This document shows positions 53,116-64,000 of a stretch of DNA of 64,000 nucleotides, one piece after another. The translations under genes and the position numbers were made by a program. Under the pieces are notes generated by a model. The model was not told the DNA's origin, ran no database searches, and saw only the letters and a program-made list of their open reading frames with translations. Each line of letters starts with the position of its first letter. Position 1 is the stretch's first letter. The DNA comes from Saccoglossus kowalevskii (Eukaryota > Hemichordata > Enteropneusta > Harrimaniidae): the NCBI RefSeq assembly GCF_000003605.2, contig NW_003156733.1, forward strand, positions 756,431-820,430, written 5' to 3'.

Positions 53116-56100
53116 GCAGTGTCATAGCTTACAATTAACGAAATCAAGATTAAAACTTTACGCAAAGAAACATTTGTTAGTGGATAACAACAATCATAAC
53201 ATTGTGTCGGCTTAATAGTAACATTGGAAACAATATTGTCAAAATAATAATAGGGTGCCGAATTAGACGAAACGAGCAACGGTAATCATTGGAAATATGG
53301 AATATGCAGTCAACTTGTAGCAAGATTTAGACGTACCTATTTTGTAATTGGAAATGCTAGATGTGGGGAAAACTTTCACACAGAAATTTTGCGTACGTTC
53401 CAGTCTTCTTTTCCGAGTATATGATATAGGTATTTTGTGATAAATAATTTGTTTGCTACAATGAAACATAATTTAAGAATCAGTATATTAATTGTTTAAA
53501 ACATTGTTAAAACATTTCACGATGTAATATCGTTGAAAAAACATCCAATGATCCCGATTATCAGAAGTGCAGATTACGGTTCAGTGTATCTTTTAGTCTA
53601 GGTTGAGTGCGTAATAGGTATATTGTGTTATAAATCGATTCTGCACGGCAGTTTTTGTTTTCAACGGCACCGTACATACATCCATGTGCCATTGGTAATT
53701 CAGACCAAAAATGTACTCGTTTTGCAGTAAAGTCGTTGATATTACGAACTGAGAATATATGGTTGATTATATGAATCTGTCGCGTAATGTACTTATTCAG
53801 TCCTTTACACACTGAGTACCAAATGTCAATATTATACTGTATAGTGCATTTCTCAGCGGGTAGCTTTACTAATAATATGTAATAATGTTTGCATGATATA
53901 TTAAATCACTGTCTGTCACTGAGTAGCATTTTTGAATGAAATCATCAAATAATTTAGATTTCATCAAATATACTCAACATGTATATCTATATTGAACACA
54001 TTTATAGCGATATTCACACGTCGATTCAAACTCAAAGAATATCATGTTATTGTTAAGTAAATCGAACATTATGGAGTTGGTGCTTTTTAATATATCTTGC
54101 GTTTTTCTGAAGTATGTTGTTAACATTACTAAGCCTGTGGCTTGTGGTCTCGTCTCATTCACAACAGCGTTCTGGGTTAACAGGTCGAGTTCTAAGAGTA
54201 TTATTTCGCTTTTTAACAATATGGTATACATCCGACCTCGTTAAAGAGCAAAGGTACGTTCATTTTCTTAAATCAACGATTTACAGATTTGTCGATGATT
54301 ACAGTTTTCGCTACAAGCGATCTCCCGGTGACAATAGCGCCATTGCATTTAAACATGTTTTGATTTAATTTTATCCAATGGCTATTTTAGACCAATAGTC
54401 GAATATATTCGTTTTGTTACACACATATACACCTGTAATGAAGAAGGTATTGACAAACCAATGACATCCAGCTATTTTTGAAATACAAAAAAGAACTTCA
54501 TTAATTATGTTTTAGAAGGAAAATCCGTACCGCATTTCCTAATCTTTGATTACAACAAGCATGTATTACCACTGACATGGTTGTTTCAAACCTTCGGGGA
54601 AACAATTTTACAAACACTTGTTTGATTTTTTTTTATGAATTTGTCTATCGATTGATCATGCAATAAGTCAATCAAATTAATATACATATAATTGTATTTG
54701 AGTCGGAAATAAGTGTTACAGTATGCGATTTCAACAAATACAGCAATAATTACACGATGACGATTGGAATCCGTGGTAAATAAGGCCAATGTTTGTTATT
54801 GTAACACTTATTTTTTATCGATATACTATTTTAGAGTATTTTCGAATATTCAAATACTAGTAAGTTGTTTCATTTGGTAGTCGTAATTATTTTGCTATTA
54901 CAGCGCGGTAAATGACAGACAAGTGTATTCTTCTTATTATTTCCAAGTTGAGGGGATTTCATTGAGTCGCGAAATCAAGAGGCGGCAATGAAATGATGGG
55001 AAAATCGACCACTTGTGCGAACGTTACAAAATGATTAACATCAGCATGCGTGGTAGGCCGTGAATCGTGATAGTTCGGATTTTCATTTTATTAAGCCCAT
55101 CAAAAGTCAATAATTGACTTCCGCCTTCACTGATGGCTGACGCAAGGTTCCCGCAATTTCCTCAACTTCACAATATATGAGAGAATAATAATAATATAGA
55201 TTCAAACATAAAGCTCTGGAAAAAGGTAGTCAGTAGTGTATCCTTTATTAATTATGTTTGTTCTATAGACTCCCAACAAGCGTGGGGTGGCGCTCTTTAA
55301 TAAACTTAACAACGTAACAATTCGAGAAAGCTCGCATTTTCGAATCTCATAAAAGCAATGTTGTATACGCTGTTGCCAACACGCTTGGCTGTATTTCACT
55401 TTTGTGAAATGTCATAAATATATACAATGCCAAATATTTATCTGCTATTAATTATTTAATATTATTTAATAATTGAAATAAACCAAAATCTGAAATTTGG
55501 GTTTAAAAATTGTTTAAAATTAACTTGGCATCCATAAGGTTAACACAAAGTTAAACACATTTGAAATAATTAAATGTAGAAGCATTATGTTATTTATAAC
55601 GTAACAGTTAGAATACTGACTATAAAAACGTGGTCAAATCTCAAACGTACAAGCTTGGTTACGTCACAGGGTATTCTTAACTCGTTTGGCTGTCATTCTC
55701 CACGAATTGCTTACGCAAATCATATTATGTGATTAGCGTATACTCTTACTAGATGTCGTAAACCCAATCAGAAAGTACTTCTCGTCATTCATTGTGTACG
55801 TAGCATATAAAGCGCCATCTCAGTTAGGTTTCGTAATTTTTTCTCGCAAATATTGAATGTTTGGTTAATGGGAGCGACAAAGCGCGACTTTAATCGGCGA
55901 AATATCATCTGTATTCATGGTCGCAGTTTCAGATATTTTCAGAATTCGATAAAACTTAATGTCAAGAAAATACAAGAGGTACTAGTACAATACAATCTAT
56001 AGTTTAACCAGTATTTATCTCCCTCCTTTGACAGTTATATCAAATAACTATCACTAATTTTGGTCATTGGAAAGATTTTTGAGTTTTCAAAACAATGCCC

Positions 56101-57895
56101 TCTTAAATTATATTTTTGTCTCAACTACGGATAGCGTAAAAAACGTTATAGTGTTATTACAGTGAGTAATTATAATATTTAAATACAATACATGGCAACG
56201 TAGGGGCAGACATTTTACACTAGTAATTAAAACGAGCCGTTCTTATACAAACTATCACCTTTTGTGTTTGTTCAAGTTTATATAAAACCAAACCCATTTA
56301 TTTATTTTTCGTGAGTACAATGAGAAATAAAGTGTTTCTTGGCAGTTGGAAGATGTCCACAGTGTTTTAAAATTCGCGGATATTCAAGTTGTATGTGTAA
56401 TTCGAAAATACTACTGCAAATATATTATTATAGAATTAGACGATATACTAAAATATACAAAAAAAAAAACCAAGGTTATAAATTGATTTGAAATACATTT
56501 TGTTTTTAATCAGGCTGTAATTACTGCTTAAATATCAGTATCAGAATTTGCTTTAAAGAGCGTTGGTCGTCGCACAGCGCATGACCGATTTCCAATGTAT
56601 TTTATACGCGTTGTATACGTCGCTGTGAGTCTCATCCCGAACATGACGCGGCGTGACGACTTCCGCCCTTTAACTATTTTACTGAACAGAGAACTACATA
56701 TTTCCAAGGAAGAATATTCTCCAATATTAATACAGATACAGTTCTTATAAAACAAAAGGAATGAACTGATTTTACTTCAAGGGAGAAAACTTCGTGAACA
56801 CACTAGAACAGCCATAAATCACTTAGATAATTGTATGTACAGACACCGTATCCGAACAACTGCACAAGAGGCGACAGACTAAACATGATACACAAATATT
56901 TATAGTTATTCGTTTATAATTAATACACTGACAGACTGAATATTTTTTTCAATATGTACAATAGCCTAATAATAATAGTCAATGTACGAACGATTGTATT
57001 AACATTAGTTTACAGATCACGTCGTAGCTACCTAAGTAGATGTTTCAATCAGTGCAATCACGACCCAGTAAGTTAAATCACCGAGAATAGTAGGTTAATA
57101 TGAAACTGTATAAACTATATTGCAATTAAATGTTAACTATTGTGCTCACTTAAATACATTTTATTTGAACAGTCCGAACCAATTCTTTAGTGTGAATTAG
57201 TGTTTAATTGTTCAAAATTGAGTTGATGTTGATGTTTTGTTGGTTAATTCAGTTGTTACCAGGAGAATCGTGCTGGTAATTCAATAAATCACTACATCGT
57301 TGTTCACCTATACGATTACTTATAGTGTGCAAATATAAGATATAGTGCAATCAATAAGTCCTTTATTGAGATTACACAGCTGCCTTTTACCGGGAAAATT
57401 TTATGCTACACCATAACTCATATATTGTATAAATTGAACACACATTTGTTATGCCCCTGGAAATACAGGTACTCTGTTCTGGTGGCCTACACATTATGGC
57501 GCAGTTCATTTGAACGTGCTTTCAATTCACACAAATATAAATATTAAGCTGTGCTATTATAATTATATTTTTTCCTATCATATTTGATTCATGTTTCATG
57601 GTATCAACGTTCTGTTGACAAATTATGAGTCGGAGGGAACGTAGTAGTGCAATTGTGAACTCATCAAACTCATCAATCGTTTATTTATTGAAGGTTTTCA
57701 CTCCAAGGCATTTGCTTATATCAACAACTTAGTGGCAAAGACGTTTTGTGCTCATCATTAATTATACGATTGTTAAGTTGGATTACCTTCGGGTCGAATC
57801 CTATTAAACCATATCTAATATTATTTTATTTCTTCGGTATTTTAGAATTTTTAGTGGCAGAACCACTGTTTATGCTGTTATTCAAAGAACAATAA

Positions 57896-57916
57896 ATATA
57901 CACACAGTGTGTATAT
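57896..57916. repeat. 21-bp palindrome
   Basis: atatacacac, one central A, then gtgtgtatat: a perfect palindrome formed by opposed CA and TG runs. Confidence 0.85.
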
Positions 57917-59333
57917 GCACGCAGTTCTGTTGATAAACACAGGTATTGGTTACACTGTGCATATGACACAGTTCACTCAATCCAAACACATAATGCAGTA
58001 TGTGATGACCGTGTTAGTATATATTCGTTACTGCAAGCATTTAACTATTGAATAGCCACGAGATACACTTTGGTGTTGTCCAATGCATGTATTGTGCTTG
58101 CATACTAATGTACACCTGCTCGTTGGCACATGCATAGTTATAAAATGAGTCTCCTTTATAAGCTGATTTCTAAAATAGCTCTGCCTTTCCATACTTGTCT
58201 TTTGATTGCATACTTTCGCTGATATCAGCTGATAAAGTGAACATTCAAAATTGTGCATTGTACGTTTTAATCAGCTGTTTAGTAAAAATTACAATAACAT
58301 AATGTTGTTCTGACATACATTTTTAAGAATCATCCCGCATCAGTTAGTGCAGCTGGGTTCACACCACAGTTGGTGTGACGTCGACCACACTCACACACAT
58401 ACACCATCTTTGCAGGTCAGGCAAAGTTCATACTTCTAATCACGTAGCCAAGCAAGACATAATTGAATCATACTCTTAGAGCAAGACCAATACCAATCAA
58501 GATGGCTTCAAAATCACCGACGCTTGTGATGCGATTGTACATTTAAAAAAATAATAATCCGACGAAATTGAACTAAGCCTATAACGTCATACGTCATAAA
58601 ATAATACTAATCCCTTGTTGTTCACGGACTATGTCACATAAATTATATGATGGACGTGTCACATGTTCGGATCAGAGATTATTGTCGAAAACTATTTCCA
58701 TGTTAAACTCCTAAATGTAGAATAGTTGTACACCCGTATTAAGTGCATAGCTCATATATGAGTCCCGCGCGCAAAAGAGCAATATATGTTCCTCTGTAAT
58801 ACTGTGTTAAATGTCCACAACAGGAACACCAAAGCAACATTTATCCTCTTTGCTTCCCGTCAATGCAAAAAGATGAAGATGACAATCTTCCCTCAACCAT
58901 GGAATGCTAACCGTATTCATAATATTAGTATATTTCCGTGTTTTTCCGTGATAATCATTGATGTGTTTGGAAAATCATAGATGTTCTTATACTTGTTTTC
59001 CTCTGATTATTGTGTAAGAAATGTTTTCTAACCATATGGCACTATTGGACGACGGATTAAATAGCCCTTGCTAAATGAATACATTAGTATGGTTATTAAT
59101 AACAGAATATCCTACAACTGAAAATTTGCCTTTCCATTTAGTATGTGGTACACTCAACAGAACATCAATCCCAGGTAGATTCAGAAGGGTGGCGTACTAA
59201 TCATAACTATTAATATTACGATTGGTTGCCAATGATTTTCGAAATAAGCATGAATCTGACACTGGTCAAGAGAAAGACACTATCCGTCCTAGGGCCTTAG
59301 CTGATTAAATTGAGAACAACGATCTATTTCACT

Positions 59334-59375
59334 ATTATTTACTTTTTAATTAAAATTATAATTATAGTGAAATAG
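59334..59375. repeat. Perfect 12-bp inverted repeat
   Basis: ctatttcactat and atagtgaaatag flank an 18-nt AT-rich spacer. Too short to classify. Confidence 0.8.
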
Positions 59376-62300
59376 AAGACTCTCCCCATGGATGCGCTAT
59401 CAGGGTTTGCGCGAAAAGTGACTTGTGTTCACGTTAATTAACTCACGTTAATTATTAACGAGTTAACCGTACTTGCTCTCTTGGATTTGATAAATACGAG
59501 TGACGCCTTTTATGAAAAACTCTTATATGTGCCAATCACATAGTTCTAAGGCAATTGTGAGCTAATACAGAGTAAAGCAATTGGAGAAGTTTGAATGTGT
59601 TTGCGATTGTTGTACTAATTTAAATACACACAACAGTGACTGAAGTCGAACCTGTGAATTGCGAGAGTTTGTTCAAGCTATTTACACATCAATACAACAC
59701 GTACACTTGGACTAGTATCAAAAATAGTCAAGTCTTCGAATTACTATAGAATCCAAATTATTTTAAACGATGAAAATAGTATAAATCCCTAATATTTGGG
59801 GGTTAGATCTGACTGCATCCATCAATCTTATTACTTGCATTGTATGTATAGAAATGCTATAGAGTAATCATATTTGTCATATCTCAGAACAGCGTAAACG
59901 TTGACTGGCTCTATTTGAGTTGATTTTAGCAAGTATTACTATCAAATACTTAGGGATTATATATATTATATATCGATACAACACAGCATGCATGCTTGGT
60001 AATTATTAACCTTTAATCGTATGTATCGAGTATGGCCCTGGCACTAGTTGCGATAGATAATCTGCACATGTTTACCCCTAACGATGCAGTATATGTCACG
60101 AGTACAGGAATGCCACAGGGTTAGGTTTAGTCGTGGTTGCTTGCTTGCTTGATTCAGTACATGCCTTCTGAGTACCAAGACGTGGTAGTGATTAGATACG
60201 CCCCAAGCTCCTCTGATTATAGTGAATGATGTTTCGTGTGTGGAAGAATGGCGCAGGTTAATAAGAGAATAAAGCAATAGCTGCTTTGATTATATAATCT
60301 CAAACTGGTCAGTAGTCGGACTCAAAATCAACAAACAAATAAATGAATTGTACTATATAAAGTATGTTATTATTCAGCTTTGCAATTTATGTACGTTTGG
60401 TTGTTGTTGTTTTTTTTTGCAAAATTAGATTTTTGTTCGACGTAAGCGACTGTAATGCTTCCGTAAAATATTGGTAATACAAGAAAATCAGGCCATCCAG
60501 GGACCTTGGTCTAGGACATTTTAATTTGAAATTAATTTGAATATTTTGAAATTTCGAATAAGCCTTTTTTGTGAGCCACCACTTTCCTTTTCATTTTTGG
60601 ATTGCAAAGTGACGTCAAACAATGAATAATTTTGCCACAGCCTAAACGCGCGATAGGCCGTGATTAGTTTACAGTTTCCTAGCCTTGCGAAATGTCGCGG
60701 TTCACTCAGGCATATTCGTTTATATGTTAGCGAAAACCAAGCAATAGCTGCTAAACAAAACATGTAACAGACCTTTTACGTAGATTTGCATTGCTTGACT
60801 CATTACAAAGGAAAGGAAGCGGAACAAACTCTATATCATTGTTGTTCCACCAAGAAACCTAGCCTGAAGTAGTGTCAACTAATAAATATCATAAAGGTTC
60901 GATGTAGATGGCAAAACACAAAACAGGAATGCAGGTATTGCAACATCGCACATTATTGCAAAAACATGGTTTGAAAATAATACCCACCAAAAATTCAAAT
61001 TAAATTTAGTAAAGGGATATCAGATTTTCCAACATTTTATTTCCCTTATGATGTTACATGCCTTATGGAATACGTGTTCTAATCTATGTATCCGTAGGTG
61101 CGCTGTTGGAGATATATAATTGATATAGGTCGCTACGTGGACTTACAGTTTTTGACGATTCTTCCCAGAATCTCAAATGTCATCGTAGTAGCAATGTTAT
61201 TACTATTGAATTAATTACCATATGCTGGCGACGTAGTGTCTACACTAATTATATTATTTTCATTAAGGAATTGTTTCAAACCATATCAAATTATATATTT
61301 TATGAAAGCGCATTATTCACAATATTTGAAAATCAACGTTACATGCAACCTTTATTTGATAACGTGACTACCAAGTAAATAATTGTTTTTGAAGTTTAAA
61401 ATGAGTATTATCAATAAATCTCAAATTTATGTCTAAAGAAAATGTAGAATGAAACACAAAAAAACAGTAATAGTGATTTAGTATTTTCTTAAATGTCTAT
61501 TTTGAAATTTACGTATGTATAAATTTAACAAACATTGCTGATCGGGTATTGTATATACCACATCTACAATCTCTGAAAAAAGTGAACAATGTGTACATAT
61601 TCGATTGGTCAGTGTGATGTTAGAAATAAACGAAGATAATTTGTATGTCAGTAGATGAGTAGTTGGGTCCCAGCATTGAATGTTTGAATGGTCGTGAAGT
61701 ATTCTGTGACCAATATATTGACATCCAGTAAAATGTACACGATTGGTAAGTATATAAAGATGTTCTAAAATACTTTCACACTTGACTTGACTGTGTGATT
61801 TATTTAAAGCATATATGCAAATTTACTCATCATCAAAATGCTATTTTTGGCCGATGTTTTAAGCTTATTTCATTGATGTTAACTGATGTTATGTTCATTT
61901 TGATTAAAGTGTTCCAAGAATACATCCTTCATAAACTGAGATACGTTATATGATGAACATAAACAGATTTCATCTGCGAAAATTTGACCACGGTTTCTTC
62001 ATATAGTCAAATGATTGTTGGAGGGACATGATAGTACGTTGAGAGTATATGGACACAATATTGCAGCGGTTGATACGATAATAATTTTTTCCCATTCAAC
62101 GGAAATATACATCTTCTGGTGTACTGTAAATCTTGGAAGCACTTTCATTAAAACACACCGTTTTAATTGAAAGCCCACTGTTGTAATTAAAAACATGTGT
62201 ATTAAATTACAAAACACATGAATGAGTGTTTTAGTATAGTTAGAAGAGTGTGTTAGGGAGTTATTAAAACATTTGTTGATGAAAATAATGCACATTTTAA

Positions 62301-62795
62301 ACACACACAAATTCACTTTTCAAAATAAAACACTGAGTGTTTTAAGGAGACATAATTGTGTGATAAAAGTGTTTATTAACAGCTAATTTATAAACTAATG
62401 CATCCAACTTACTCAAGTAGTATTGACACAATTGAGTGGAAAGTCTGTGGACTCGTAGGTAAATATTATGGTATACATGACAACTAGACAATCACCGAAG
62501 GTGACGTAATTAAAACGCATAATGAGATGCGTCACGACATTACCTTCAGAAAACAATTTCATGTCAAGCACCATGTTGTGGAAGAATTAATTGTATGTAC
62601 GCTTATATGGTCTTACTAACGTAAGTAAAACTAAAATCGAGACACGGTTTGAATTAAATACCTAGTGGCCCAACGGATTTTAATACTCCGCATTTGCTGA
62701 ACAGTAGTTTTAGTTCACATCTGAGCACTCTCACGTGGTTTCAACATTTTTCTCGAAAACTGTTTGAAACAGTTTAGAAATTAAAAAAAACCAAG

Positions 62796-62955
62796 AATGT
62801 TTCAACCCAAAATACCGGACTATAAATGTTTCGTGAAGAGTCAATGTATAAGGCACATTTGTGTAATGGGTGTAACTTTTCTTCTTGAAGTACTTCCTAA
62901 AAAAATCACATATGCAGTGTTTCAGGGTAAAACACCCGACTATGCATGTTTTATA
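62796..62955. repeat. Two-fold repeat with 120-bp spacing
   Basis: The ~36-bp segment at 62796 (aatgtttcaacccaaaatac, then cggactataaatgttt) recurs exactly 120 bp later (agtgtttcagggtaaaacac, then ccgactatgcatgttt). Both strands are open across it, giving paired peptides such as PDYKCF and PDYACF, but no known protein is recognised. Confidence 0.6.
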
Positions 62956-63706
62956 AGTTTTATGATTACGACATGTAAACAAGTTCATAAAAATAACTTT
63001 GTTTTATATTCATCTTGTATATTCGTATAAACTGGCAATGTTGAATAGATTATTAAAAATATGTTAGAACTATTAGTGTATCAGTAAAATAATCTCACAC
63101 TGAAGACAAATTGATATGGTTATTTCTAAGATTAACGAATGTTAGGGCAACAATTCCAGTGCAGGATCTGGCAGTTGTTTTCACCGTAACGATCTTCCTC
63201 GTTCTGTACACACCTGGTACGATGATTAACAGTCAACCGGACTTTTCAATGCCCATTTCCATACGACAACGTGCATTGTATTTCATATACAGGGGCCACC
63301 CATTGGTCTAGAAATGCTCAACTTATTTGATGAGGAGGTTGGTGTTTTTGGATGATTCTACTTGGCTACTTGGGATGTGATATCATAGATAAATGCTTCG
63401 ATCATGCTCGATTTGTTGAACACAGACTGAATTAAATAATGCGCCAGAGCATTGATTTATCAACCATCATATAGTCCAATGTTCAAAGAACCTTGCTCCA
63501 GTTTCTTCTAGAAAGTCTTTAGTCAAAACCGAACGTTCGAATCGTCATATTCAATGAGATCGCACCCGTCAATGCCATAGCAAGAAGTGCATGTGGTGCT
63601 TGTCGAATCACATATTCCCGTCAAAGATCAAACCCACGGCCCGCTTCGGGGGCTATAACATCATCAAACAATGATGCATCGTTTCCATCCTATGTCTGCC
63701 GTTATT

Positions 63707-63740
63707 AGTCCCCGTTCAGGCGCAGCCTGAATAGGGGACT
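63707..63740. repeat. Strong hairpin at the edge of a probable dispersed repeat
   Basis: agtccccgttcaggc, a gca loop, then gcctgaataggggact form a 15-16-bp stem with one bulge. The sequence after it (63741 to the window end) differs in composition from the preceding DNA and reads like a multi-copy element, but it runs off the window. No transposase frame or Helitron-type CTRR end adjoins the hairpin. Confidence 0.6.
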
Positions 63741-64000
63741 TTATAATTCAGGTTTTGTCAAATGTCCATATTCCGCTTTCCGTCTCCGATATTTTCTCAG
63801 AAATTCTACAGCAGATATCAGTGAAACTTGGCAGGTTGATGAACAAGTCTCTGTCGAGTATGCACGTATTTTTTTCAGATCTGAAAATCCCAAGTGGGTC
63901 TTTTTCACGATTTTCATAAAAAATTACCTCTCCCGGCAACATTGACAGAACGTCTGCGCATGCTCAGAATAAATTAATTACTGTAAAATACTTTATTTTC

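Larger units (their letters stand above)
53116..63706. other. Intergenic, repeats only
   Basis: AT-rich, with small palindromes, a GCTT run near 60136 and the 120-bp-spaced repeat at 62.8 kb. No gene supported. Confidence 0.6.

Noticed and set aside
57785-57805. tRNA B-box-like gggtcgaatcc
   Set aside because: No A box or acceptor stem in the upstream 60 bp, so not a tRNA gene.
62210-62340. Cluster of aaaacac/gtgtttt words suggesting a MITE
   Set aside because: Words are short and AT-rich, with no definable ends or target duplication.

Overview
This window looks like nuclear DNA of an animal, most likely an invertebrate. It is AT-rich (roughly two thirds A+T by eye), CG dinucleotides are not strongly depleted, it is full of microsatellites, and its only clear genes are two rhodopsin-like (class A) G-protein-coupled receptors with intron-style 3' splice sites just before their start codons. 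The species cannot be named from the sequence. No tRNA, rRNA, CRISPR array or prokaryotic feature is visible.

The two receptor genes are both on the + strand, about 34 kb apart: GPCR-1 at 4965-6089 (374 aa) and GPCR-2 at 40283-41374 (363 aa). Each has an uninterrupted coding exon with all seven membrane segments and the usual class A landmarks. They are close paralogues, about three quarters identical in the membrane core by eye. They share an acidic, tyrosine-rich N-terminus, a TWLPNH motif in TM6 and a conserved tail ending. In both, a 3' splice-site AG lies exactly 16 nt before the ATG, implying a spliced 5' non-coding exon. Their codons have diverged mostly at synonymous positions, so both look like old, functional copies. 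They resemble peptide receptors, but the ligand family is not resolved.

The rest is gene-poor. Layout: 1-4.9 kb, AT-rich upstream DNA; 4.9-6.4 kb, GPCR-1 and its poly(A) region; 9.65 kb, a TGAA microsatellite; 19.4-19.75 kb, a GCATA pentamer array; 27.31-27.38 kb, an assembly gap placed in the loop of an inverted repeat; 28.0-29.0 kb, a GC-richer island with no recognisable gene; 36.68 kb, a small MITE-like inverted repeat; 39.11-39.73 kb, a probable solo LTR (TG...CA ends, 5-bp target duplication) about 0.5 kb upstream of the GPCR-2 exon; 40.2-41.4 kb, GPCR-2; 46.3 kb, a 20/40-bp minisatellite; 50.7-53.1 kb, a diverged repeat family including a tandem duplication with an exon-like segment; 63.7-64 kb, a hairpin followed by repeat-like sequence.

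No multi-gene pathway is visible. The most interesting unit is the receptor pair and how the two copies are regulated. The non-coding structures (hairpin-bounded gap, probable LTR near GPCR-2, exon-like duplication) are secondary leads.
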